The notes under the pieces are model-generated. The model worked only from the letters and a program-made list of their open reading frames with translations, had not been told where the DNA came from and ran no database searches. The translations under genes were made by a program, and so were the position numbers. This document shows positions 55,085 through 63,923 of a stretch of 64,000 nucleotides of DNA, one piece after another (positions within the stretch are counted from its first letter, which is position 1; each line of letters starts with the position of its first letter). The stretch is taken from contig JBOGCH010000039.1 of assembly GCA_051656645.1 (NCBI GenBank), forward strand, positions 58,637 to 122,636, written 5' to 3'. The stretch is from JBOGCH01 sp051656645 (GTDB taxonomy: Bacteria > Bacteroidota > Bacteroidia > Bacteroidales > Marinifilaceae).

Positions 55085-55981
55085 ATGAAAAAGACTAGAG
55101 CAGCCATTGTAGGCTATGGAAATATTGGACATTACGTGTTGGAAGCATTGCAAGCTGCGCCCGATTTTGAGGTGGCAGGTATTGTTCGCCGATCGGCAGA
55201 CAACAATCCGACTGAGTTACAAGCTTACCAAGTAGTGACAGACATAGACCAACTTACAGACGTAGATGTTGCCATTCTTTGTGCGCCAACCCGTAGCATT
55301 GAGGAGCAAGCATCTAAAATCCTTGCTAAAGGAATTTGTACTGTTGACAGTTTTGATATACACACCGGCATTGTAGACTTAAGAGCTACACTTGGTAAAA
55401 TTGCAAAGGAAAATAACTGTGCAGCTATTATCTCTGCAGGTTGGGATCCGGGAAGTGATTCTGTTATCCGCGCTCTACTTGAAGCATGTGCACCAAAAGG
55501 TATTACATACACTAATTTCGGTCCGGGTATGAGTATGGGACATACTGTAGCCGTGAAAGCTATTAGCGGAGTAAAAGCAGCTTTATCAATGACAATTCCT
55601 ACCGGAACAGGTATTCACCGCCGTATGGTTTACATTGAACTAGAAGATGGACATGACTTCAATACTGTTGCAAATGCAATTAAAAACGATCCCTATTTTG
55701 TGCACGATGAAACACACGTTAATCAAGTAACAAGTGTTGACGCACTTTTAGACATGGGACACGGAGTAAATTTGACAAGAAAAGGTGTTTCGGGAAAAAC
55801 TCAAAATCAACTTTTCGAATTTAATATGCGCATAAACAACCCAGCCGTAACGGCACAAATTCTTGTATCGTCGGCTCGCGCTGTTTTATTACAGCAACCG
55901 GGATGTTATACAATGATTGAGATTCCTTTAATTGATTTGCTTCACGGCGACCGTGAAGAACTTATCCGCCATTTAGTATAG
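55085..55981 (+). CDS. ddh: meso-Diaminopimelate D-dehydrogenase
   Basis: 298 residues. It makes meso-diaminopimelate from tetrahydrodipicolinate in one NADPH-dependent step, for peptidoglycan and lysine. The Rossmann start AAIVGYGNIGHYVLEAL (residues 6-22), GWDPGSDSVIRALLEA and GPGMSMGHTVAVKAI are hallmark motifs of this family. Monocistronic, with its own promoter and terminator. Confidence 0.95.
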   Translation: MKKTRAAIVGYGNIGHYVLEALQAAPDFEVAGIVRRSADNNPTELQAYQVVTDIDQLTDVDVAILCAPTRSIEEQASKILAKGICTVDSFDIHTGIVDLRATLGKIAKENNCAAIISAGWDPGSDSVIRALLEACAPKGITYTNFGPGMSMGHTVAVKAISGVKAALSMTIPTGTGIHRRMVYIELEDGHDFNTVANAIKNDPYFVHDETHVNQVTSVDALLDMGHGVNLTRKGVSGKTQNQLFEFNMRINNPAVTAQILVSSARAVLLQQPGCYTMIEIPLIDLLHGDREELIRHLV

Positions 55982-56296
55982 GATACGACAACGCGCTACT
56001 TTCAACGGTAGCGCGTTATTTTTTACATTCTTCTCTCCTACCTCTATATTTATTTTTATTGCGTATTGCTCTACGCGCATTCATTTCTATAAACAGCCCT
56101 GCTTCTCTCTAAAAGCGTGTATACAATGTACTCAATCATTCTCACTTCTTTTCCAAAAGGCAGTACATTGAAAACGGTAACTACAAAATTATTGAAGCGA
56201 TAAAAAACAGGTTCTGATAAAATATTTGTAATTTAGCGGAATAATATTTTGTGTGAGAAAAACCTGTAACAACAACGCATGTAATTGTTTTGAACT
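55982..56296. other. Intergenic region between ddh and sua5
   Basis: 315 bp. Apart from the ddh terminator at its left end I see only AT-rich DNA and an imperfect -7-like AATATTTG at 56221-56228. No 11-nt array here, where the flanking genes are co-directional. Confidence 0.7.
55990..56017 (+). terminator. Terminator after ddh
   Basis: AACGCGCTA (55990-55998) pairs with TAGCGCGTT (56009-56017) around a 10-nt loop, followed by a T-rich tract. Confidence 0.85.
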
Positions 56297-56869
56297 ATGA
56301 ATAATGAAATGAGAGATGATATTAACCGCGCGTGCGAAGTAATGAAAGCGGGTGGAATTATTTTATATCCAACAGATACGATATGGGGCATTGGCTGTGA
56401 CGCCACAAATGCCGAGGCTGTGGCACGTATTTATAAGCTTAAACAGCGCGAAGACAGTAAATCCATGCTAGTGTTACTTGATGATGCCGGAAAGATTGCA
56501 TCCTATGCTGATGTTCCGGATATTGCGTATGATTTACTTGAGGTAAGTGACAAACCACTTACAATAATCTACCCCAATGCTAAAGGATTGGCAAAAAATT
56601 TAATTGCAGAGGATGGAACAATAGGTATACGCATTACTCATGAGGAGTTCTCGCACGACTTGTTACACCGTTTCCACAGACCCATTGTATCCACGTCGGC
56701 CAATATAAGTGGTCAACCTTCGGCTGCGATATTTGCCGAAATCAGCGAGGAAATAAAAGCGGGAGTAGACTATATTGTGGGCTACAGACAAGCAGATACA
56801 AAACGAGCAGAACCATCGGGTATTATTAAACTGGGTATGGGCGGTGAATTTGAATTGATACGTAAATAA
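56297..56869 (+). CDS. Threonylcarbamoyl-AMP synthase (Sua5/YciO/YrdC)
   Basis: 190 residues. YrdC-domain protein that makes threonylcarbamoyl-AMP for the tRNA modification t6A. ILYPTDTIWGIGCDATN and KLKQREDSKSMLVL near the N-terminus and PIVSTSANISGQPS near 135 are the family's nucleotide-binding motifs. tsaB, whose product acts in the next step of t6A synthesis, follows after 6 bp, strongly supporting the role. Confidence 0.93.
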   Translation: MNNEMRDDINRACEVMKAGGIILYPTDTIWGIGCDATNAEAVARIYKLKQREDSKSMLVLLDDAGKIASYADVPDIAYDLLEVSDKPLTIIYPNAKGLAKNLIAEDGTIGIRITHEEFSHDLLHRFHRPIVSTSANISGQPSAAIFAEISEEIKAGVDYIVGYRQADTKRAEPSGIIKLGMGGEFELIRK

Positions 56870-56875
56870 TAGACA

Positions 56876-57568
56876 ATGGCTTTAATATTAAATATAGAAA
56901 CATCCACCACGGTATGTTCCGTAGCGTTAGCAAAAGACGGTGAAGTAATTCAGTTAAAAGAGTGTAACGAAGGTGCGAACCACTCGGTAGTACTGGGTGA
57001 GTTTATTGACGCACTTCTTAAAGAACAACAACTTTCTGTATCCAATTTGGATGCCATTGCAATAAGCATGGGTCCGGGATCCTATACCGGATTACGCATT
57101 GGAGTATCAATGGCTAAAGGGTTATGTTACGGAGCTAATATCCCTTTAATTGCTATTCCTACACTTAAAGCTATGGCACATGCCATGAGCAGCAAACATG
57201 GTAAGGATATTTATTACTGTCCTATGATCGATGCGCGCCGCATGGAGGTTTATACGGCTTTATATAATGTGGAGAACATGGAAATATCGGGCACAGAGGC
57301 AAAAGTCATTGACGAAACTTCTTTCCAGTCTATTTTGGATAACCATGAATTCCTATTCTTTGGTAACGGCAGTGAGAAATTAACTCAAACCATAGTTCAC
57401 CCCAACGCGCACTTTGAGGCAGGTGTTATTACATCGGCACAAAGTATGGCTCCATTAGCAGAGTCCTACTATGTAAAGGGAACATTTGAGGACGTAGCTT
57501 ATTTTGAACCTTTTTATTTAAAGGACTTTATAGCAACTACACCTAAAAAGAGTGTACTGGAACGATGA
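56876..57568 (+). CDS. tsaB: tRNA t6A synthesis protein TsaB
   Basis: 230 residues. The ASKHA-fold partner of TsaD in the t6A transferase complex. LNIETSTTVCSVAL at the start and SMGPGSYTGLRIGVSMAKGL (about 63-82) are diagnostic. It lies 6 bp after the YrdC-domain gene and overlaps the glycosyltransferase start by 4 nt, placing t6A synthesis and LPS assembly on one likely transcript. Confidence 0.94.
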   Translation: MALILNIETSTTVCSVALAKDGEVIQLKECNEGANHSVVLGEFIDALLKEQQLSVSNLDAIAISMGPGSYTGLRIGVSMAKGLCYGANIPLIAIPTLKAMAHAMSSKHGKDIYYCPMIDARRMEVYTALYNVENMEISGTEAKVIDETSFQSILDNHEFLFFGNGSEKLTQTIVHPNAHFEAGVITSAQSMAPLAESYYVKGTFEDVAYFEPFYLKDFIATTPKKSVLER

Positions 57569-58548
57569 AAAGAATTATTATCCATACACCAAACTTTTTG
57601 GGCGATACAATAAATTGCACACCTGCCATTGAGCTAATAAAACAGGAATATCCTGATGCAAAATTAACTATTGTGGGGCCGGACTTTGTCCGCGAGTTAT
57701 TTGCGCAAGATAAACAAGTGGAACATTTCATTACTTTCCCGCTTTCTAGGAGAAAGGCTTGGATTGTGCGTGCAGGAATTGTACGTTCCATTAGAAAGCA
57801 CGGTAACTACGACTTAGGATTTCTATTTGCCAATAGTTTCAATGCTGCGTTGCTTTTTAAATTGGGTGGTGTCAAGCATATTATCGGTTATAAAAACGAT
57901 GGTAGAAATTGTTTGCTTAATTGGAGCATTAAACTAAACAGAAACATGCATTATATTAATATTTATGCCCGTTTAGTCAATGAGTTCCTTGCAAAGAAAT
58001 ACATCTATTTACCACCTTTAACCTGCTCATACACTGCATGTGTTCCGTATATATTTAATAATAACAATAAAGTTATTGCATTATATCTGGGAGGCGAAAA
58101 CAAACAATTTAGACGCTATCCAGACCACATGGCAATGCAGTTGTGCCAAGATTTATACGCCAAAGGCTATAACCTAGTATTTGTGGGCGATGCCATTGAC
58201 AATATAAAACATGAGGCCTATGCCAATAAACTAAATGATTGTAGTAGAGTGGTTAATTTAACCAACAAAACTAATATCAGCGAATATATATCGGCCATAG
58301 GACTTGCAGATTTACTGATAACTATTGACTCGTCGGCACTACATATTGGAGCGCTAACCAAACGCCCTACCATTGCAATGATGGGATTATCCACTAGTCC
58401 AACCTCTGCAATTACCCCCAAAGGAGAGTTATGTACTGTGTTGAAGGTTGAAAACAATATGATACAGGAGGAGAATTATATAAACAATATTACTCCTAAC
58501 ATGATTATTGAGCAAGTGGAGATGATTATTAATAAAAAACAAGAGTAA
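57565..58548 (+). CDS. Glycosyltransferase family 9 (LPS heptosyltransferase-like)
   Basis: 327 residues. KRIIIHTPNFLGDTINCTPAIELIKQEYPDAKLTIVG at the N-terminus is the GT9 pattern, and the ADP-heptose-binding region includes LGGENKQFRRYPDHMAMQL and DSSALHIGALTKRPTIAMMG. It would add heptose or a related sugar to the LPS core at the inner membrane. Overlaps tsaB by 4 nt. Confidence 0.9.
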   Translation: MKRIIIHTPNFLGDTINCTPAIELIKQEYPDAKLTIVGPDFVRELFAQDKQVEHFITFPLSRRKAWIVRAGIVRSIRKHGNYDLGFLFANSFNAALLFKLGGVKHIIGYKNDGRNCLLNWSIKLNRNMHYINIYARLVNEFLAKKYIYLPPLTCSYTACVPYIFNNNNKVIALYLGGENKQFRRYPDHMAMQLCQDLYAKGYNLVFVGDAIDNIKHEAYANKLNDCSRVVNLTNKTNISEYISAIGLADLLITIDSSALHIGALTKRPTIAMMGLSTSPTSAITPKGELCTVLKVENNMIQEENYINNITPNMIIEQVEMIINKKQE

Positions 58549-58556
58549 CAGAACGT

Positions 58557-59045
58557 ATGAAACTAGCATTAATTGTAGCAGCTTCTGACAATAATATAAT
58601 TGGAAAAGATAACGAATTAATTTGGCACCTACCTGCAGATTTGAAACGCTTTAAACAGCTTACTACAGGACACGCCATATTGATGGGACGTAAAACATTC
58701 GAATCCATTGGTCGTGCCCTTCCCAACCGACGCAATATTGTAGTGTCTCGTAATAAGAGTTATTCTGCACCCGGTTGTGAAGTTTTTGAGTCTGTTGAGG
58801 ATGCTTTAGCTGCCGTGATTGGAGAAGAGCGCGTGTTTGTTATTGGCGGAGGAACAATATATAATGCGTTGTGGAACAGAGCAAATGAACTATTCCTGAC
58901 TCGTGTACATACACAAGTGGACGGAGATACTGTTATCCCTGACGTTACAGACAATGAGTGGGAGCAGGTATGCGAGGAATCGCACCAGGCTGATGAGAAA
59001 AACCCATACAATTATACCTTTATTGACTATATACGCAAAGCATGA
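58557..59045 (+). CDS. folA: Dihydrofolate reductase
   Basis: 162 residues, normal length. It reduces dihydrofolate with NADPH. SDNNIIGKDNELIWHLPADLKRFK contains the Trp and catalytic acidic region, GHAILMGRKTFESIGRALPNRRNIVVSRN the NADPH-binding loop, and VFVIGGGTIYNAL the second glycine-rich loop. It is embedded between LPS genes, 8 bp after the GT9 gene and overlapping the kinase gene by 4 nt, without the usual thyA neighbour. Confidence 0.96.
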   Translation: MKLALIVAASDNNIIGKDNELIWHLPADLKRFKQLTTGHAILMGRKTFESIGRALPNRRNIVVSRNKSYSAPGCEVFESVEDALAAVIGEERVFVIGGGTIYNALWNRANELFLTRVHTQVDGDTVIPDVTDNEWEQVCEESHQADEKNPYNYTFIDYIRKA

Positions 59046-59770
59046 TTAAGTTTGAGATAAACCCCAAATACAAGCATTTGGAACAAAAACTGCTAAGTAT
59101 TCCGACTACTTTTGATAATATAGGGACGGTTATTCAGGATAACCGAAATATTATTAAAGTAATCGAGATGGATGGTTTACAATTAAATGTAAAGTCGTTT
59201 AAACAGCCCCATATCATTAATCGATTTGCCTATACATATATCAGAAAATCAAAGGCATTAAGATCCTTTCAATATGCCAACAAGTTAATAGCAAATAATT
59301 TATCCACGCCCGAACCTGTTGCATACATTGAAGTGCGAAACGGCCTATTATCCCATAGTTACTACATCTCTATCCAAGAGGATGTCGACATGGAGTTTAG
59401 AGCGTTAAAGGATACCGACGCGGACATTGAACCGGTATTAAGAGCTTGTACTCGCTTTGTACACTCTCTACACCAAGCAAATATTATGTTTATTGATTTA
59501 TCTCCGGGTAACATTCTAATAAAACGCAACGGAAATAATGATTACCGTTTTTATTTGGTAGACCTAAATAGAATGAACTTCAAAGACATTTCAATAAAAA
59601 AGCGTATTGCTAACTTCCGGAAACTTATGGCAACACCAAAGATGTTACATATTATGGCAGATGAGTTTGCTAAACTACACCATTTAGATGCATGCAACGT
59701 ATACGAGCAAATGCAAAAATGGACAACCTGTCATAATGAACGACGCTTTATTTGCCGCTTCCTAGACTAA
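59042..59770 (+). CDS. LPS core kinase-like protein (Kdo/WaaP family)
   Basis: 242 residues. Protein-kinase-like fold: an ATP-lysine region near LNVKSFKQPHIINRF, a catalytic-loop-like FIDLSPGNILIKRNG near 155 and a DFG-like VDLNRMNF near 176. This matches the lipopolysaccharide kinase (Kdo/WaaP) family, which phosphorylates sugars of the LPS inner core. It overlaps folA by 4 nt. The exact sugar is unknown. Confidence 0.85.
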   Translation: MIKFEINPKYKHLEQKLLSIPTTFDNIGTVIQDNRNIIKVIEMDGLQLNVKSFKQPHIINRFAYTYIRKSKALRSFQYANKLIANNLSTPEPVAYIEVRNGLLSHSYYISIQEDVDMEFRALKDTDADIEPVLRACTRFVHSLHQANIMFIDLSPGNILIKRNGNNDYRFYLVDLNRMNFKDISIKKRIANFRKLMATPKMLHIMADEFAKLHHLDACNVYEQMQKWTTCHNERRFICRFLD

Positions 59771-59791
59771 CCTACTACGTAAACTAACATT

Positions 59792-60913
59792 GTGAAAAAA
59801 AGTATCTTATTTATCATGCCATCTCTAAAGGGTGGAGGAGCAGAAAAAGTGCTCATAGATTTGTTATGCAACTTTGACTATAACAAGTATGACGTAACCT
59901 TGCTTCTATTTTACAATAAGGGTGTTTATCTTCCCCAACTGCCACAACAGGTGAGGAAGGTTTATCTTTTTGAAGATCGCCATTTCAAATTACTATCCCG
60001 CATAATGCTTAAATGCAACTCAAAATTGGGGTGGGACGTGTTTTTAAGAAATAAATTAAACGCACTAAATCTTCCCAATTTCGATGTCGTTGTTTCTTTC
60101 TTAGAAGGAATATCTGTGGCACTCCATGACATAATATGGGACAAAGGTAAAAAACATATATCTTGGGTACATATCGATTTATTAGTAAATCACTGGAGTG
60201 ATGATTTCTTTACAAAAGGAAAGGAAAACTGTATTTACAATAAAATGGATAACATAGTTTTCGTTTCCAAAGATGCACTATTGCAGTTTGAGCGACTATT
60301 CCCCATGAATACAGCGCCTAAAAGTGTTATGTATAATCCCATACTCAAGGAGAGTATTGTAAAACGAGGTTCTGAGCAAATAGTCAACACCGATGCATTT
60401 ACCATAACAACTGTTGGACGTATTGCTCCACAAAAGGCCTATGACCGAATTATTAGAGTGGCCAAAATTCTTAAAGATTCCGATCAAAACGTTAAGTTCT
60501 GGATTCTTGGAGAGGGCAAATTACGAACTTCATTAGAAAAACTAGCAAAAGAGTTCAAGGTGGACGATATTGTAGAGTTTAAAGGGTTTCATTTAAATCC
60601 ATACCCCTACATTGTAGCATCGGATATGTTTATTTCTACATCAATCAGTGAAGGTTACTCTCTAGTTATTGGTGAGGCACTTTGTCTTGGAAAGCCTATA
60701 GTGTCAACAAAAACAACCGGACCCGTTGAATTACTTGAAAATGGCGCTTACGGCATATTGACCGAACATGATGACCATTCCATAGCCAATGGAGTAATGC
60801 AACTACTTGCAGACAATGAAAGATTAGAGTACTTTAGACAAAAATCTATAGAACGTGCCAATATTTTTGATATTAACACAACAATGAACGAACTTTACCA
60901 GATTATAAATTGA
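59792..60913 (+). CDS. Glycosyltransferase family 4
   Basis: 373 residues. GT-B fold: the N-terminal SILFIMPSLKGGGAEKVLIDLL and the C-terminal nucleotide-sugar domain with VGRIAPQKAYDRIIRVAKIL, GEGKLRTSLEKLA and SISEGYSLVIGEALCLGKPIVST (the EGxxxxxxEA signature). Likely adds a hexose or hexosamine to LPS or another surface glycan. Lies 21 bp after the kinase gene and 9 bp before the next glycosyltransferase. Confidence 0.92.
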   Translation: MKKSILFIMPSLKGGGAEKVLIDLLCNFDYNKYDVTLLLFYNKGVYLPQLPQQVRKVYLFEDRHFKLLSRIMLKCNSKLGWDVFLRNKLNALNLPNFDVVVSFLEGISVALHDIIWDKGKKHISWVHIDLLVNHWSDDFFTKGKENCIYNKMDNIVFVSKDALLQFERLFPMNTAPKSVMYNPILKESIVKRGSEQIVNTDAFTITTVGRIAPQKAYDRIIRVAKILKDSDQNVKFWILGEGKLRTSLEKLAKEFKVDDIVEFKGFHLNPYPYIVASDMFISTSISEGYSLVIGEALCLGKPIVSTKTTGPVELLENGAYGILTEHDDHSIANGVMQLLADNERLEYFRQKSIERANIFDINTTMNELYQIIN

Positions 60914-60922
60914 AAGCCAATC

Positions 60923-61735
60923 ATGACAACTACAACTTTAATTATATCAACATATAATCGTCCGGACGCTCTGCGTCACTGTTTGGAAAGTATAAAACAC
61001 CAAACTGTGTTGCCAAATGAAGTCATTGTTGGCGACGACGGTTCACGTTCGGAAACCAAAGAGCTTATTGACGAGTTCAAAGCAAATTTCCCGGTACCAC
61101 TCATCCACGTTTGGCATGAAGATAACGGCTTCCGTCTAGCTATGATTAGAAATAAGTGCGTAGCCGTAGCTACAGGAGCCTATATCATCCAGGTTGATGG
61201 GGACATTATTCTACATCCACGTTTCATAGAGGATCACGTATCATTTTCGGAGAAAGGATTTTACCTTAAAGGAGGGCGTACAAACATTGAACGTTCTCTT
61301 ACGGAAAAACTATGTAAAAGTGGTAAGTTTAAACACCTAAGCTTTTTCTCTCCCGGAATTAGCAGACGTATAAATGCTTTGCACATGCCGGCAGTTGCGC
61401 AATATTTATCCCAACGCAAAAAATCCCGACCGGGACTTGGTTGTAATATGTCCTTTTGGCGCAATGATTTTGTAGCTATAAATGGCTATGACGAGTTTTA
61501 CAAGGAATGGGGAGGCGAGGACTATGACTTGGCTGTGCGTTTAGTACACCTTGGCAGAAAGAAGAAAACACTCAAGTTTGCAGGTATCGGATTCCACCTA
61601 TGGCATAAAGATCTATATATGAGCAACAAAGAAAAGAATTTTAAGTATTATCATAATGCAGTACGTGAAGAGCGAGTGTGGTGTGAAAATGGCGTTGATA
61701 AATATTTAAAGAGTGTAGAGAAGGAAAAGTTATGA
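60923..61735 (+). CDS. Glycosyltransferase family 2
   Basis: 270 residues. GT-A motifs: TLIISTYNRPDALRHCLES at the start, VGDDGSRSETK near 38, the metal-binding QVDGDIILHPRF near 93 and WGGEDYDLAVRLVHLG near 193. No membrane segments. It overlaps the following gene by 4 nt. Acceptor and donor are unknown. Confidence 0.92.
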   Translation: MTTTTLIISTYNRPDALRHCLESIKHQTVLPNEVIVGDDGSRSETKELIDEFKANFPVPLIHVWHEDNGFRLAMIRNKCVAVATGAYIIQVDGDIILHPRFIEDHVSFSEKGFYLKGGRTNIERSLTEKLCKSGKFKHLSFFSPGISRRINALHMPAVAQYLSQRKKSRPGLGCNMSFWRNDFVAINGYDEFYKEWGGEDYDLAVRLVHLGRKKKTLKFAGIGFHLWHKDLYMSNKEKNFKYYHNAVREERVWCENGVDKYLKSVEKEKL

Positions 61736-62634
61736 CAAAGATTAAGTTATTATATAAGTTCGAATTAGGCTTACGCAAAATACGCTATCAATCAACTTAC
61801 AAAAAGCTCATTGCAGGTATAAAGTCCCAAATAAACATTTTGGACAGTAACACCACTTTGGATTATATAATAGCTAACAAATGTTCTGTAAGCAGATATG
61901 GCGACGGAGAGTTTGACGTTATGCGAGGTACAGGAAATGGTTTTTGTAGTGCAAATCACTTTTTGCAAAACAAATTGGAAGAAGTAATGAACAATGAAAT
62001 TCCCAATCACATTGTATGCATTCCTTTTCCTTTCACAAATCAAGATAATTTAACGCTGCGTGCCCATGTGTATTGGATTGCTTATTTCTGTAAACACCAT
62101 AAACAACTACTCCCTATATTGTCAAACCCGCGACAATTTTACGATGCCGAATTTACTCGCTTCTATTTATCCTATAAGGATAAAAGTGTCGCAGACCAAT
62201 ACATTGAAAAAAATAAAAGAATTTGGCACAACCGGGAGTTGCTTATCATTGAAGGCGAGTTTAGCAGACTTGGTGTTGGTAACGATTTATTTGCCAATGC
62301 GAAGGACATAAAACGAATATTATGTCCAACAGTCAATGCCTTTACCAAATACGATGAGATATTAGAAAAAGCGCGTAATTACGGTAAAGATAAACTCATT
62401 CTGTTAGCACTTGGACAAACAGCCACGGCCCTAGCCTATGATTTAGCTAAAGAGGGCTACTGGGCCATAGACATTGGCCACATTGACTTAGAATATGAAT
62501 GGTATATAATGCAAGCAAATGACAAAGTTACCATATACAACAAACATGTTAACGAAGCAAAAGCTTATATTCCCTATGAGGTTGAGTTTTATGATGAAAG
62601 CTATGACAAACAAATACTAGAAACATTAGCATAA
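61732..62634 (+). CDS. GT-D fold glycosyltransferase, DUF1792 type
   Basis: 300 residues. SVSRYGDGEFDVMRG near residue 52 carries the conserved acidic GDGEF motif of the GT-D (DUF1792, SP_1767-like) fold, first described in a streptococcal glycosyltransferase. ALGQTATALAYDLAKEGYWAIDIGHIDLEYEW is a conserved C-terminal stretch. It ends the LPS-type cluster, with its stop codon inside a strong inverted repeat. Confidence 0.88.
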   Translation: MTKIKLLYKFELGLRKIRYQSTYKKLIAGIKSQINILDSNTTLDYIIANKCSVSRYGDGEFDVMRGTGNGFCSANHFLQNKLEEVMNNEIPNHIVCIPFPFTNQDNLTLRAHVYWIAYFCKHHKQLLPILSNPRQFYDAEFTRFYLSYKDKSVADQYIEKNKRIWHNRELLIIEGEFSRLGVGNDLFANAKDIKRILCPTVNAFTKYDEILEKARNYGKDKLILLALGQTATALAYDLAKEGYWAIDIGHIDLEYEWYIMQANDKVTIYNKHVNEAKAYIPYEVEFYDESYDKQILETLA

Positions 62635-62682
62635 AACAATGCCGCCTATCCATGTTAAAACGGATAGGCGGCATTGTTTTAT
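62631..62682. terminator. Bidirectional terminator, perfect 21-bp arms
   Basis: Arms 62631-62651 and 62662-62682 are perfect complements with A/T-rich ends and a GC core. The structure includes the DUF1792 gene stop and ends 6 bp before the convergent CDP-glycerol transferase-like stop, so it can serve both strands. Confidence 0.88.
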
Positions 62683-62688
62683 ATTCCA

Positions 62689-63741
62689 CTATTTTGTTTC
62701 TATACGTCCAAACTTTTTGTAGCATTCATATTGATGCCATAAATTAAGTTTACGCGCCGTAGGAACGCCGTGAGCAGCTATATACTCCTCCACTGCACTC
62801 AGCATGCGCAGTGCAACTTTTCCATCAAAATACGGATCGTAATTATCAATTATCCACTTCCTCTTTTGCGCATACTCGGCCGATGTAAGAGATTGGCTGT
62901 ATGCTCCACACAGCTCATCCTGGTGGTCTATGTCTATCCAATAAATATCCTTAGCAACCGTTCTAAAGGTAATTACAGGTTTATTGAGTAAAAGGAATTC
63001 ATACATCACCGAGGAGGTATCGCTAATCATAACATCTGCCATTAATTCATATTTAGAAATGTCATCGTCCTCTACCCATAAAATATTGGGCGTCTGGTCG
63101 GCAAGCTGTTTGTATTGATCAACAAATTGCAAATCCGTATGAGGATGAAATTTTAGCAGAATAAGTACATCCTCTGTAGCTGCCAATTTACTTAACGGCA
63201 AAGCCATATGGCCCAAGGATGTATGAGAGGACGAACAAGTTGGCGCATAAAGCACCATTTTACTTTTACCATGATTTGCTAAAAGGTGCGCTTTCTCCTC
63301 ATCAAAAGTATGCTGATTGCGGAATATCCAATCTTGACGAGGCCATCCCGTTTCCACAACATCAAATCCGCCAAACTGCTCAGCCAACTGCTGAAAACGC
63401 TGCGTAAAGAAAGGCCCTTGCGTTAAATACATATCAAAATAACGACACACCGCACGGTACTCCTTCTTCTCCATAGCATATCCATCAAAAATATGAACCT
63501 TTACGCCAGGCAAATAAAACGGAACCATGCCCGAAGGGACAAATACTACCTCCGGATTAAAATTATATAGTTCCTGCATGGAACCGGTAAACGGTATCCC
63601 ATCATTAGCTATAAAATCCGGAATATTCTTTTCATTTACATACCAAAGCAGTTCATGTTCACCTTGACGCAATGCCTCGTCCTGTATAGGTTGCAATATG
63701 CTTATCTCGTAGCGTTGTTCACAAAAAAGTACTATTTTCAT
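62689..63741 (-). CDS. CDP-glycerol glycerophosphotransferase-like protein
   Basis: 350 residues, GT-B fold, no membrane helix. VLYAPTCSSSHTSLGHM near residue 160, LLKFHPHTDL near 198 and MADVMISDTSSVMYEFLLLNKPVITFRT near 235 match the CDP-glycerol/poly(glycerophosphate) transferase family. In Gram-negative bacteria such enzymes can decorate LPS or other surface glycans with glycerol phosphate. Convergent with the glycosyltransferase cluster. Confidence 0.88.
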   Translation of the reverse strand: MKIVLFCEQRYEISILQPIQDEALRQGEHELLWYVNEKNIPDFIANDGIPFTGSMQELYNFNPEVVFVPSGMVPFYLPGVKVHIFDGYAMEKKEYRAVCRYFDMYLTQGPFFTQRFQQLAEQFGGFDVVETGWPRQDWIFRNQHTFDEEKAHLLANHGKSKMVLYAPTCSSSHTSLGHMALPLSKLAATEDVLILLKFHPHTDLQFVDQYKQLADQTPNILWVEDDDISKYELMADVMISDTSSVMYEFLLLNKPVITFRTVAKDIYWIDIDHQDELCGAYSQSLTSAEYAQKRKWIIDNYDPYFDGKVALRMLSAVEEYIAAHGVPTARKLNLWHQYECYKKFGRIETK

Positions 63742-63923
63742 TTCCTTAAATTTTCAGATATCCTATTATTACATTCATAAAACACTTAACCGTATCCACC
63801 CTATTAATATTCATCTTTCATTCAATATTCAATCAATAACCGGTTCTGATATATGTACGAGTAAACACGTCGGATGTTTGGATTAAATAATTCTGAAAAT
63901 AGTTCTATACACAACGTATTCCT

